Shown: positions 45,885 through 54,958, counted from the stretch's first letter. The stretch: DNA of 64,000 nucleotides from Dethiobacter sp. (GCA_018333635.1 JAGXTL010000016.1:1-64000), one strand, 5' to 3'. Notes: generated from the letters alone by a model not told the origin. A program made the numbers and translations.

Positions 45885-46967
45885 TCAGCATGATCCCGCA
45901 GCGCGAGGGCATTCAATATATTCCCTAATCATTTCCAGGCCGGTTTTTTCACAGGGCGGCAACTCAATCTCGGCCAAACTGAGCGGCTTTACCCGTTCCC
46001 CCCAACGGATAACATGAGCGCTGTAGGTAAGGCCCGCTCCGAAAGCCGGCAAAAGAATGTGCATTCCCGGTTTTACGAAGCCTTCCTCAATGGCCTCCAC
46101 AAGTGCTACCGGTGTGGTAGCAGACGACATATTGCCATACTTATGAATGTTAATAAAAATTTTCTCCGGTGCTATTTTGAGTCGTTTACCTACGGCTTCA
46201 ATAATTCGTAAATTTGCCTGATGGGGCACTACAAGATCAATCGTCTCGGTAGTCAGGCCGGATTGGGCAATAGCTTCTTCGGCTGCCTCGCACATCCCCA
46301 AAACTGCTTTCTTGAAAATTTCTTGACCATGGAAATCCCACCAAACTCCGCCGCGCATACTCCGCCCATCAATATAACGCATACCAATCCCATGAGCACG
46401 CAATATATCACGAGATTCCGCAAAACATCCTAATTTGTCGGCCAACAAACCTTCATTTTTTTCCGTTCCCTGAACGACAAAAGCGGCGGCACCATCACCA
46501 AACAGCACGGCCACATTGCGGTCCTTCCAATCCTGGATATTGGTTATCACTTCGGCGCCGATAATCAAGGCTGTCCGTACGGCTCCTGTTTTAATCATGG
46601 CCGAAGCAACTGAAAGCGCATACATGCCGCTCGTGCAAGCTGTGTTTAAGTCAAACGCCGCGGCTTTTTTAATGCCCAGCAGCAATTGGATGTAGGATGC
46701 GTTATTTGGCACCACCTCATCTGGTGTACAGCTGCCAAAAATAATCAAATCTACATCATCGGCAGCAACTCCCGCAGCAGCCAGCGCGCGCGCCGCGGCA
46801 ATATGCGCCAATTTACTGATAGACACATGGGAAACACGCCGCTCCTTCATACCCGTGCGCGTGACAATCCACTCATCATTCGTATCAAGAAAGGTGGAAA
46901 TGTCTTCATTAGTCAAAACGGCAGGCGGCATACACTTGCCCCAACCGGTAATCGTAGCAAATTTCAT
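45885..46967 (-). CDS. 3-oxoacyl-ACP synthase III (FabH) family protein
   Basis: A 360-residue condensing enzyme. The catalytic triad is complete: cysteine in LNTACTSGMYAL, histidine in VPHQANLRIIE and asparagine in KYGNMSSATTPV. It also has DEWIVTRTGMKERRV at the N-terminus and FGDGAAAFVV. No other fatty-acid synthesis gene is adjacent; it has a C-terminal extension of about 30 residues compared with E. coli FabH. It may start branched fatty acids or make another acyl product. The hisF homologue follows after 17 bases. Confidence 0.88.
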   Translation of the reverse strand: MKFATITGWGKCMPPAVLTNEDISTFLDTNDEWIVTRTGMKERRVSHVSISKLAHIAAARALAAAGVAADDVDLIIFGSCTPDEVVPNNASYIQLLLGIKKAAAFDLNTACTSGMYALSVASAMIKTGAVRTALIIGAEVITNIQDWKDRNVAVLFGDGAAAFVVQGTEKNEGLLADKLGCFAESRDILRAHGIGMRYIDGRSMRGGVWWDFHGQEIFKKAVLGMCEAAEEAIAQSGLTTETIDLVVPHQANLRIIEAVGKRLKIAPEKIFINIHKYGNMSSATTPVALVEAIEEGFVKPGMHILLPAFGAGLTYSAHVIRWGERVKPLSLAEIELPPCEKTGLEMIREYIECPRAAGSC

Positions 46968-47171
46968 TTTTGTCCTACCATCCCCTCAGTTAATAAACCC
47001 TTAGTTAAAACATTATAACATAAATTACCTTTTGAAATCTAGCTATCAGGCTTGTATTTCGCCACTACAGGCGCTCATGCGAATTCTTCCTTAATCATGC
47101 TAAACCACACGTTTATCTAGCGAGCGTAGCGACCAAACATTTCCCGAATCATTCGCAGCTCACAGGGAAAC

Positions 47172-47200
47172 TTGACTAATTGTGTTAGCTAAGTTATGAT
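47172..47200 (+). promoter_or_regulatory. Sigma-A promoter of the Phd antitoxin gene
   Basis: TTGACT (47172-47177) and TATGAT (47195-47200) are exactly 17 bases apart, 18 bases before the ATG. Antitoxins of this family usually bind their own promoter. Confidence 0.7.
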
Positions 47201-47218
47201 AAAAACGAGGTGAAGGCA

Positions 47219-47455
47219 ATGACAATAAAAGTAAATATTCATGATGCGAAAACTAGTCTATCCAAGCTACTGACGCATGTAAAGGAAGGCAGAGAAGTTA
47301 TTATCGCTAAAAGCGGAAAACCGGTCGCCCGCCTAGTCCCGTATTCAGAGCCGGATATAAAACGCCTACCCGGCAGCGCCAAAGGGCAGGTTTTGTTTAC
47401 TAATGACATTAACGAACCACTTACCGGAGAAATACTGGAGAGTTTTGAAGTATGA
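47219..47455 (+). CDS. Phd/YefM-family antitoxin
   Basis: A 78-residue antitoxin. TIKVNIHDAKTSLSKLLTHV is the DNA-binding N-terminal domain, followed by EVIIAKSGKPVARLVPY; the C-terminal part would neutralise a PIN or Doc toxin. The ATG at 47219 follows GAGGTGAAGG. Its stop overlaps the start of a PIN toxin gene (ATGA), but that toxin is internally deleted, so the antitoxin is left as an orphan. Confidence 0.9.
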   Translation: MTIKVNIHDAKTSLSKLLTHVKEGREVIIAKSGKPVARLVPYSEPDIKRLPGSAKGQVLFTNDINEPLTGEILESFEV

Positions 47456-47565
47456 TTGCCCTGCTGGATACTCTTACTATAATCGCCCAGGCGCTGTTGG
47501 AGAACATGCCGATTGTTACAGAAGACCGCCAAATTGGCAAATATTACGTAGAAACCATCTGGTAA
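47452..47565 (+). pseudogene. Internally deleted PIN (VapC-like) toxin
   Basis: A 37-residue frame too short for most gene callers. It begins MIALLDT, the PIN-domain start with its first aspartate, then jumps to QALLENMPIVTEDRQIGKY and ends in IW, the PIN C-terminus. About 90 residues with the other catalytic acids are missing. Start overlaps the antitoxin stop, as in intact operons. An in-frame deletion is the simplest reading. Confidence 0.75.
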
Positions 47566-47571
47566 ACAAAT

Positions 47572-47798
47572 CGAGTAGAAGGTCACCCATTAGTTGAGTG
47601 ACCTTCCTCTCACACCACCGTACGTACCGTTCGGTATACGGCGGTTCTGGTTCGTTTACCTCGGTTCAGTGCTTTGCCTCTAGCTTCCTTCAGATTCCAC
47701 CTCACGATGGACTCCCTTGCTCTTGCCTAACGGTTGGTACTACCAGCCCCCGTATCGGACTTTCACCAACGAGCATGCGCCCATGCCGAGAGCATTAC
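47572..47798 (-). mobile_element. Remnant of a group IIC intron, ORF-less
   Basis: On the minus strand the 5' part (CGGCATGGGCGCATGC, AAAGTCCGATACGGGGGC, CAACCGTTAGGCAAG and TGGAATCTGAAGGAAGC) is domain I of the bacterial-C type. It runs directly into domain V at 47614-47645 (ACCGCCGTATACC-GAAC-GGTACGTACGGTGGT) and domain VI at 47579-47605 (AAGGTCACTC, AACTAAT with the branch A, GGGTGACCTT). The rest of domain I, domains II-IV and the maturase gene are gone. It starts right after a terminator hairpin, the known target of IIC introns. Confidence 0.78.
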
Positions 47799-47847
47799 AA
47801 AAAAGAGCTTGAAGATCCTTATAAACAAAGGATACTCAAGCTCTTTT
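47799..47847 (-). terminator. Terminator of the dehydratase-like operon
   Basis: AAAAGAGCTTGA and TCAAGCTCTTTT form a 12-bp stem with an inner GTATCCTT/AAGGATCT pairing, followed by a T-run on the minus strand. It lies 100 bases after the activase stop. A group IIC intron remnant begins exactly at its T-run. Confidence 0.8.
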
Positions 47848-47946
47848 ACTTGTAACAATAAACAAAAAACGCACCAATCATAGCAAATGGTACGCATAAA
47901 ATAGACAATAAATATAGATTCTCTCAACCCTGCTGAACCTTTCACC

Positions 47947-48705
47947 TCAACATGTCCGAGCCAGCATAGCCGCCCCGAGAGCACCGACAAACTGACAATA
48001 TTCCGTAATCTGTACCGGCTGACCCAGTTCTTCGGACAGCGCCCTTTGGATTCCCCTGTTCAAGGCTACACCACCGGTAAAAGCTATTTGCCCGCCCACA
48101 CCCAAACTCCTGGCCATAGTAGCGACCCGTTTGCCTATCGAGCGGTGCAGCCCGGCGATAATCCCACCTTTGGACACGCCTGAAGCCAGCAAGCCTATAA
48201 TCTCAGACTCGGCAAATACAGCACACATGCTGCTAATTTCCACTTCCAGAGCGCGATCCTCCGCATTATCCAGTTCATCCACAGCCAATCCCAATGCGGC
48301 GGCAGTTACCTGTAAAAAACGTCCCGTCCCTGCCGCACACTTATCATTCATAGCAAAATCAATCACTTTACCGCTTTGGCTTATGCGTATTACTTTGCTG
48401 TCTTGCCCGCCGATATCAACAATCGTGTCTGTCCCCGGCAGAAGCTTAGCCACCCCTTTAGCATGGCAGCTAATCTCCGTCACCACCCTATCCGCACCCT
48501 GAAAGGATACACGGCCATAACCAGTCACAATTACACGGGCTTCTTCCCGGCATTTCCCGGCTTCCGCCAACAACGCAGCCACCAGCGCCTCCCCGGCACC
48601 CCGGGGGTCCCACCCGGTTGGTAACAAACAAGTAAAGAGCCGCTCCCCGTCAAGCAGTACGCCTTTAGCAGCTACGGAACCGATATCCAAGCCGAGCGCG
48701 ATCAC
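47947..48705 (-). CDS. Acyl-CoA dehydratase activase (HgdC/YjiL-like ATPase)
   Basis: A 252-residue ASKHA-fold ATPase that drives electrons into its partner. It has GLDIGSVAAKGVLLDG, VDIGGQDSKVI, AMNDKCAAGTGRFL (cysteine of the bridging 4Fe-4S cluster), EISSMCAVFAESEIIGL (second cysteine) and FTGGVALNRGI. The homodimer binds one cluster. Its start overlaps the end of the partner gene by four bases. Confidence 0.93.
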   Translation of the reverse strand: MIALGLDIGSVAAKGVLLDGERLFTCLLPTGWDPRGAGEALVAALLAEAGKCREEARVIVTGYGRVSFQGADRVVTEISCHAKGVAKLLPGTDTIVDIGGQDSKVIRISQSGKVIDFAMNDKCAAGTGRFLQVTAAALGLAVDELDNAEDRALEVEISSMCAVFAESEIIGLLASGVSKGGIIAGLHRSIGKRVATMARSLGVGGQIAFTGGVALNRGIQRALSEELGQPVQITEYCQFVGALGAAMLARTC

Positions 48706-49835
48706 TTTTCAACCATCTCCAGCAACGCCTGGATCCTGACTCCCAGCCCTGCCAGATCAGACGTGGAATAGTCACTTTCCAGATGCAGGAACGGTACTCC
48801 TGCTTCCTTTAGCATTTTAGCAACCGCACGAGATTCAATATTATAAGTATGGCATGCTTGCCATGTCAAATCAATAACCGCGTCCGCATTGAAGTCGGAC
48901 ACCATCGCCTGCAACAGCTTCATCCTCCCCTCATTGGGGGACATACAGGAACAAGGGATTTGCAAATATTTGTGCGCCAACGCCACGATGGGGTCGTCAT
49001 ACGAAGTATCGGTCATTAACGGCAACGTCTTGTAGCCGGTACAGTTCTCAAACGCCACAACCGTACCACCCGCTTCTTCCACCAGAGTGACCACTTTCTC
49101 ACTGCCAAGGCCGATCGGGCATCCGGTGATCAACACACGGGGCTTCCCGGCAGCCACACTGCCTCCGCCGACCAACGCCTCCCGCAGTTCATCAAGCATC
49201 CGAATAGTCTCTTCCTTATTATTGTTAAACCCACGGGACCAATTCACCGTCAGCAGATCCAGACCGCTTAAAGACGGCGGCTCCTGTTGATTCAAATCAC
49301 ACACACCTTTGGCCGCAGCCGTTTCTCGGTTGACCAGATCAATGGCTCTCCAGAGCTCTTCTTCCAGGATTTCCCCACCCAGTTCTTTCTCCAACCGAGC
49401 CTGCAACCGGCGCATTTCCTGCACCCACAGTTCAAACGACGATTCGCTCTCCTTCATGTGGGGAAGCTGCATCACATGAACAGGCTTTAACTCGCTCATG
49501 TACTCGAACATCTTCTTTTTCCCGTCGCAGGTGGTCTCACCCACGATCAAATCGGAGAAGTTGAAAAACGGACATTTATCAGTTACAGCAAACCCGTATG
49601 ACGACTTAATCAAAGGGCAAAGGTTTCGCGGCAACACTTCTTCCGCCGCAGAAATTGGCTCCTCCCGGGTGCCGCAAAGACAAACCGGCACGGCACCTGC
49701 TGCAATGACCAGCTCCTGCGGAAAATAAGTGCAGTAATACCCCACCACTTTGCCGCCCTGTTCCTTCCATTCTTTCAGACGTATCACATTTTCCCCACGG
49801 ATATTAAAAAACTTCTCAATCTGCTCTTTAATCAA
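48702..49835 (-). CDS. 2-hydroxyacyl-CoA dehydratase-family / double-cubane-cluster protein
   Basis: A 377-residue iron-sulfur protein of the HgdB/FldB family. Cysteines that would bind clusters are in YYCTYFPQELVIAAGAVPVC, PRNLCPLIKSSYGFA, DKCPFFNFSD and GETTCDGKKKMFE. A single subunit next to its own activase is the arrangement of YjiM/YjiL double-cubane-cluster proteins, which reduce small molecules at very low potential. True dehydratases use two such subunits. No CoA-transferase or dehydrogenase is adjacent, so the double-cubane type is favoured. Substrate unknown. Confidence 0.85.
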   Translation of the reverse strand: MIKEQIEKFFNIRGENVIRLKEWKEQGGKVVGYYCTYFPQELVIAAGAVPVCLCGTREEPISAAEEVLPRNLCPLIKSSYGFAVTDKCPFFNFSDLIVGETTCDGKKKMFEYMSELKPVHVMQLPHMKESESSFELWVQEMRRLQARLEKELGGEILEEELWRAIDLVNRETAAAKGVCDLNQQEPPSLSGLDLLTVNWSRGFNNNKEETIRMLDELREALVGGGSVAAGKPRVLITGCPIGLGSEKVVTLVEEAGGTVVAFENCTGYKTLPLMTDTSYDDPIVALAHKYLQIPCSCMSPNEGRMKLLQAMVSDFNADAVIDLTWQACHTYNIESRAVAKMLKEAGVPFLHLESDYSTSDLAGLGVRIQALLEMVEK

Positions 49836-50087
49836 ATACTTCTCCCCTTCCGGCCAATCGTGCCGATACTCTTTTTAAGTGTATCAGAATGCCAGATAGA
49901 GCCGCTAATATATCTTGTCTATAGAAAAATCTATCTGATAGATAAAAAATATCGGTTCATGACTAGACTGCCTCGCTATACCGGCAAATTATTCAACATC
50001 AACAGAGCCGGATACTATTCAGCAGAAACTATACTATACTAAAATCAAGCCAATAAAAAACACCGACTTATTTATACACTACTTTAG

Positions 50088-50116
50088 TTGATATTTGTTT
50101 GTCCCCCTGCTACAAT
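50088..50116 (+). promoter_or_regulatory. Sigma-A promoter of the Uma2 gene
   Basis: TTGATA (50088-50093) and TACAAT (50111-50116) are 17 bases apart, 20 bases before the ATG. The gap 49836-50087 otherwise holds only AT-rich sequence with a small TATCTGATAGATA symmetry. Confidence 0.75.
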
Positions 50117-50135
50117 CAACTTGGAGGTGTATTTA

Positions 50136-50882
50136 ATGAGTTGTGAGAATGAATTAATCACCGCCCACGCTCTGGCTGCGGCACTTAACCTCTCCGTGGA
50201 AACAATTTGGCGCTACACCCGTGAAAATAAAATTCCATACATCGAACTGGGCAACAGACAGTACCGCTACAATCTGTCACAGGTGGTAGTAGCGCTTTCC
50301 GGCTCCGCTGTCCAAGAAAAAAACCCGGATTACAAAACAGACAAAAGAAAATATACATACCAGGACTACCTGGAAATGCCTGATGAGCCCGGCTACCGCT
50401 TTGAGATTCTCGACGGCGAACTAATCAAGGAACCTGCCCCAAGCGTCCCTCACCAGCGAGCCTCCCGCCGGCTCCAACGCATTCTTGAGGATTATTTCTG
50501 GTCCGTTGACCCGGAAGGCGAAATCTTTAACGCCCCACTTGACGTTACTTTCGGCAGCACAAACGTTGTCCAGCCGGACATCCTCTACGTTTCAGGCGAA
50601 CAAAAAGCCATCGTTGAACACGCGCGGGTTGACGGCCCTCCTGCCTTAATCGTCGAAATCCTTTCCCCTTCCACCATCCGTAAAGACCGCCTGAAAAAAA
50701 TGCAGATCTACCGGCACGCCGGTGTAAAACACTACTGGCTCCTCAACCCGGAAGAAAAAACCCTCGAATGCTTTTCCCTCCGCGACGGCCTCTATAGAGT
50801 CGTAGCCACCGGAATGGACGAGGAAATTGTGGAGCATCCCGAACTTACAGGGTTATCTGTCAACTTAAAGGCACTATGGTAA
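50136..50882 (+). CDS. Uma2-family putative endonuclease with N-terminal HTH
   Basis: A 248-residue protein in two parts. Residues 1-60 form an excisionase/MerR-like helix-turn-helix (AHALAAALNLSVETIWRYTR). Residues 80-248 are a Uma2 (DUF820) PD-(D/E)XK domain: YRFEILDGELIKEPAPS, VVQPDILYVS, PPALIVEILSPSTIRKDR and HYWLLNPEEKTLE. Uma2 proteins are numerous and of unknown role. GGAGGTG precedes the ATG. The added DNA-binding domain suggests targeted binding. Confidence 0.85.
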   Translation: MSCENELITAHALAAALNLSVETIWRYTRENKIPYIELGNRQYRYNLSQVVVALSGSAVQEKNPDYKTDKRKYTYQDYLEMPDEPGYRFEILDGELIKEPAPSVPHQRASRRLQRILEDYFWSVDPEGEIFNAPLDVTFGSTNVVQPDILYVSGEQKAIVEHARVDGPPALIVEILSPSTIRKDRLKKMQIYRHAGVKHYWLLNPEEKTLECFSLRDGLYRVVATGMDEEIVEHPELTGLSVNLKALW

Positions 50883-50917
50883 CAAATTGCTATTAAGCTT
50901 TGATGCGCTCCTTGAAT

Positions 50918-51313
50918 TTACTTATAAAAAGTTAAGCCGTATCGTTCAAAATGTTTGTCAAAACTAAAACAACGCTTAACACCCAACCTCTCCAGAACAG
51001 CAAATGTCGTGGCATCCGTGTAAGTAAAAGATTTATCGGAATACCTGTAGATGATTTCTTTTGCTCTTATTTCGTCAGCTTCAGTAATTCTCTCTATTTC
51101 CCAACAAAAGTTTATAAGCCATTTCCTAGCTAATTCATGACCCAGCCTGCCGATAATAAGTGCGTGACATTCCGCGACAAGGAAATTTGTTAATATTACT
51201 TTTACATTTTCCATGCTTAATTTGCCTAAAATTACCTTTGCTTCCTCATGGTTATTATCTGACTGGTCCAGAAGGGCATATATGGCACTTGTATCAACCA
51301 TAATTATTTCCAT
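50918..51313 (-). CDS. PIN-domain toxin (VapC-like)
   Basis: A 131-residue ribonuclease toxin. The acidic residues are in VDTSAIYALLD, LVAECHALI, YTDATTFAVLERLG and SFDKHFERYG. All four expected acids are present, so it should be active. It starts within the last codons of the AbrB-type antitoxin gene (ten-base overlap), a typical toxin-antitoxin layout. Confidence 0.92.
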   Translation of the reverse strand: MEIIMVDTSAIYALLDQSDNNHEEAKVILGKLSMENVKVILTNFLVAECHALIIGRLGHELARKWLINFCWEIERITEADEIRAKEIIYRYSDKSFTYTDATTFAVLERLGVKRCFSFDKHFERYGLTFYK

Positions 51314-51573
51314 CTATTGACCTCATCTTCGGCTAGGTACAGGTCGTGGTTTAAGGAAACATCCCTATAATCGCTTTTACCCATACCCACCATTTCCCAC
51401 ATCGGATCTTCCTTGCTTAAGGGTATTACAGGACTGATTTTTTTAATACGGACTTCGCCTTCTTCTATTGAAATTTGCACATAATCCCCTTCACGTATAT
51501 TAAGCTTCTCCCGAATACGCACTGGAATAGTCAGTTGCCCTTTGGCCGAAACTCTCATAATCTCATGCGACAT
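51304..51573 (-). CDS. AbrB/MazE-family antitoxin
   Basis: An 89-residue swapped-hairpin DNA-binding protein: MRVSAKGQLTIPVRIREKLN with EGDYVQISIEEGEVRIKK. The C-terminal part would bind the PIN toxin encoded next. GGGAGGT lies near the ATG. The operon is intact, in contrast to the Phd/PIN pair at 47.2 kb. Confidence 0.9.
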   Translation of the reverse strand: MSHEIMRVSAKGQLTIPVRIREKLNIREGDYVQISIEEGEVRIKKISPVIPLSKEDPMWEMVGMGKSDYRDVSLNHDLYLAEDEVNRWK

Positions 51574-51768
51574 ATGAAATAACTACCTCCCGTATGATAT
51601 TCTTACTCGAAGTATACCATTTTTTCTGACCATACGCAACTCAGGGATGAACACCAAAGACGGCTACAGATTTTACGGCTGCACCAACAGGACGCAACTC
51701 AAACAAGACTAGTGTAGGCAGCCAATATTATGCTAAAATAAAGCAACTCCTCTTTGAAGGTGGTAATT

Positions 51769-52218
51769 ATGAATAAACCGGCAGGCAAGCTTTATACATC
51801 CAACCCTGGAGGTCTAAGACACCTTAACTGTGAAGCTGAAATCTGGCAGATAACCCGCAGCGGCACACTAATCCCCGGCACCATCATTGTGCGCGCCCTC
51901 GCACCTTCACAGGAACTCTTCAGTAAATACCTCACCACATGGAAAAATTTGTCTCCCACCGACTGGTGGCCCGAATACGATTCGCAGTTTCTGCAGGAAC
52001 TGGAATCTACTGAAAAAAAAGAAATTCTGCGATTATTGTATAAGAAGCTACTCTCCGGCACCAATGTAGTCCTATTATGCCTCTGCAAAGACTATAACTA
52101 CTGCCACAGAAAACTGATTGGCGAATTCTTCACTAAATATGGCCTAGAAGTACCCGAGCTAAGCTTAAACAAACCCAAAGAAGAAAAACCTGTTCAATCA
52201 ACTATTTTCTGGGAGTGA
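51769..52218 (+). CDS. DUF488-family protein
   Basis: A 149-residue protein with KLYTSNPGGLRHLNCEAEIW at the start and the family motif VLLCLCKDYNYCHRKLIGEF near residue 110. DUF488 proteins are small cysteine-containing domains of unknown function, often encoded near defence or mobile genes. The ATG at 51769 follows GAAGGTGG. Confidence 0.8.
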   Translation: MNKPAGKLYTSNPGGLRHLNCEAEIWQITRSGTLIPGTIIVRALAPSQELFSKYLTTWKNLSPTDWWPEYDSQFLQELESTEKKEILRLLYKKLLSGTNVVLLCLCKDYNYCHRKLIGEFFTKYGLEVPELSLNKPKEEKPVQSTIFWE

Positions 52219-52315
52219 TTTTAAGTCCCCGGCCTCAAGTCGTGCACAATAGCCCCGGAAGCCATGCCCAGTTTCAAGCGGAAAGAGCTTTATAAATCTG
52301 GTTACTTATCAAAAG

Positions 52316-54958
52316 TTAAGCATTATTGTTCGAAATGTCTGTCATCAACAATGTCCCTTGATTTATGATTTGTTCTGCTTTGTTTCTTTCAAAATGCAAT
52401 TCAGGCAGAACAATCTTTATCTCCTCATCTTCATATCGCCAAAAGACAATGAGATTAACTTTGGCAAATTGAGGCTCATAACCATTTTGCAAAACCCTCT
52501 CAAGTTGCTCCGTACACCTCTTTGAAAGCCTGAAAACACTCTTCCCTCTGTTCGTCAGCCACTCCCCGTCTTTATACTGCAAGATATCGCCGCTTATTAA
52601 GGATTCAACTACATATTGCCTTCCGATAAAATAATTTAGCCATACATCCCGATGACTTAACTGCATTGCCAGTTTTTCCGGCAATTCGTAGTGAGCCGAG
52701 TCTTCCAGTCTTGTCAAATCTTCCACCAGGATGTGATTCAGGTAACGTCCGTTTAGATGTACGGTTAAGTTGTTTTTTGCACGTGTCATTGCCACATATA
52801 GCTGTCTCTTCTTCTCATCTGTGCCTATATCAAAGTTTTCAAGCAAAAGAAAGACATTATCAAATTCTTTGCCTTTTGCTTTATGAATAGTTGAGACAAA
52901 AATAGTTTCTCTGGAATCTGTATAAAAATCTTCTAACTTTGATTCCTTAATAAAAACCTCAAAATCAGATAAATATTTTCTTTTCTGATAAATGGCTTCA
53001 AAATCCCGGATAATGTTTTTGCAAATACCCATGATTTCACTTTTCCCATACCTTCTAATCAATGCCCTTTTTGCCGCATTCCAGATATCATCACTGATAA
53101 TCGTTGTGGTCGGATCGACTGATAATTGTTTGAGAAAGTAGCGCAGTTCTACAAGATCGTAGAGGGAGAACCCGTCATTGGTTTGAATCAATCTTGCCGG
53201 TATTCCTCTTTGCACCAACAGGCCCGTCACCTGGAGCGCTTCATCGTTCGTCTGAGTTAACACACACGTACTTCCTACAAGCTCTCTGCCAGAAAGATCT
53301 TCTATAAAGGGAACGAGCAGATTATTATTCATGTACCGTATAACCCGTATGTCTCCGTTTTCCTGACTATGTGACACAATGTTATTTTTCTTAAGACGTT
53401 CCCGTATCAGACCGGCAAACTGATTTGAAAAATGAACCAGATTTCTTTTACTGCGATAGTTTTCCAACAGTTCATACTTCATCGCCTGCTTCTCGATCAT
53501 AAACTTTTCCATATATTTTGCACTCGAACCACGAAATTCAAATATGTTCTGATCATCATCACCAACGGCAATAACCCGCATATCTTCATTCTGCGCCATT
53601 AAGGCCTGTACCAGCCGAAACACATCCTGATCCATATCCTGTGCTTCATCAATGACAAGTACTGTCTTCGTAATCCTGCTGGGTTCTACTTCCCCATTAC
53701 TAATTTTCTCAATTGTATTGTTTACTACGTTGCCTAACTTCTCAGCATTACCGACCCTGCCAAGCAAATCAAAACAATACGAATGGAAAGTCTTAATCTC
53801 AATAAAATTAGCCGCACCGCCAACCAGTTTTGCCAGACGCTTCTTAAACTCTGTAGCTGCAGCGCGAGAGAAAGTGAGCATTAATAGCTGCTCATGCTTG
53901 ACATCTTCCATCAAAATCAGGGAAGCTAATTTGTGAACTAGCACTCTGGTTTTTCCGCTTCCCGGACCCGCTAACACTGCGATATGCTTGTTTTTGTTAT
54001 CCTTAATAATGCTTAACTGTGTCGGAGACAGTTCACCAAACAATTGTCTGAATTTGCCGGGACTAATGTTCAGTTTTATTTCTTCTCCTCTGCTCCCTTT
54101 AAAATACTTTTGCAGAAAAAAAGTGTAATTCAGGCGGAAGTAGTCTTCTACAAACTGCAGGGCTTCCCGGTAGTTATCAATCATCTTTTTGGCATATTCC
54201 CCGACAATGTGAATCTGTTGCATCTTATTTTCATAAAACTGTTCCAGCTTTTGATAATCTTCAAGTTTATAGCGTCTTTTATTATCTTCCTCCAGCCGTT
54301 CGATGGTCATAGGATTGTAAACCACCAGGAAACCACCCTCAATCTTGATGGCCTCAATACGTGACAAATAGAATAGAGTATCCTCAATATCTTTAATACT
54401 AACCTCACTTTTAAACAGCCTTATACTCTCTTCATATGCTTTCTTTAATTCATGTACCGAGAAGTCGACAAGTATTTCTTCTGCCTCGCTATTTAACCGA
54501 CTGCCCTGCGAATAAAGATATTCAATAATAAATTGGGCAAGCTCCTGCCTTTTTTTCAACCGTTCCCGGAACGTTTCTTTCGACTCCAGAGCAATGGCCC
54601 GAATATGGTTTTTTGAATACTCCAAACCTCTGTATTTAATCATCTTTTTAATCGTCCAATAATTCAAGATTACACGTATCTTATTGGGCGCTACATGATC
54701 ACAACCATATTTTTCCGCTTCTTCGTTCAATTCTTTGACATTATAGGTCGCCTCTTCTTCTTCAATTACTGTAGCCAGATACTTTTCAATACTGCTGTAG
54801 GATTCAAATAGCTGCAACGAACGGTTTGTTCTTTCCCCCTGCTTAATATAAGCCGAGAGGTCTTTGGTATGTGCCAAAATCCCTTCCTCACGCATTAGAT
54901 TCAGAGCATTAATGACGTCTTCCTTTTCAATTGCAAGCTGGTCAGATATATAATCCAC
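52316..54958 (-). CDS. UvrD-family helicase, C-terminal part of a broken RecQ-UvrD gene
   Basis: An 880-codon frame. The first 150-200 residues look like the winged-helix tail of a RecQ-type helicase (SDQLAIEKEDVINALNLMRE). From about 320 there is a complete SF1A helicase: LSPTQLSII, AGPGSGKTRVLVHKL, VIDEAQDMDQDVF, VGDDDQNIFEFRGS, LLENYRSKRNLVHFSNQF, STIHKAKGKEFDNVFL and QLYVAMTRAKNNL. The frame is open 36 codons beyond the GTG at 54958, up to the exonuclease gene, and there is no convincing ribosome site. It is probably the 3' part of one disrupted exonuclease-RecQ-UvrD gene. Confidence 0.7.
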   Translation of the reverse strand: MDYISDQLAIEKEDVINALNLMREEGILAHTKDLSAYIKQGERTNRSLQLFESYSSIEKYLATVIEEEEATYNVKELNEEAEKYGCDHVAPNKIRVILNYWTIKKMIKYRGLEYSKNHIRAIALESKETFRERLKKRQELAQFIIEYLYSQGSRLNSEAEEILVDFSVHELKKAYEESIRLFKSEVSIKDIEDTLFYLSRIEAIKIEGGFLVVYNPMTIERLEEDNKRRYKLEDYQKLEQFYENKMQQIHIVGEYAKKMIDNYREALQFVEDYFRLNYTFFLQKYFKGSRGEEIKLNISPGKFRQLFGELSPTQLSIIKDNKNKHIAVLAGPGSGKTRVLVHKLASLILMEDVKHEQLLMLTFSRAAATEFKKRLAKLVGGAANFIEIKTFHSYCFDLLGRVGNAEKLGNVVNNTIEKISNGEVEPSRITKTVLVIDEAQDMDQDVFRLVQALMAQNEDMRVIAVGDDDQNIFEFRGSSAKYMEKFMIEKQAMKYELLENYRSKRNLVHFSNQFAGLIRERLKKNNIVSHSQENGDIRVIRYMNNNLLVPFIEDLSGRELVGSTCVLTQTNDEALQVTGLLVQRGIPARLIQTNDGFSLYDLVELRYFLKQLSVDPTTTIISDDIWNAAKRALIRRYGKSEIMGICKNIIRDFEAIYQKRKYLSDFEVFIKESKLEDFYTDSRETIFVSTIHKAKGKEFDNVFLLLENFDIGTDEKKRQLYVAMTRAKNNLTVHLNGRYLNHILVEDLTRLEDSAHYELPEKLAMQLSHRDVWLNYFIGRQYVVESLISGDILQYKDGEWLTNRGKSVFRLSKRCTEQLERVLQNGYEPQFAKVNLIVFWRYEDEEIKIVLPELHFERNKAEQIINQGTLLMTDISNNNA

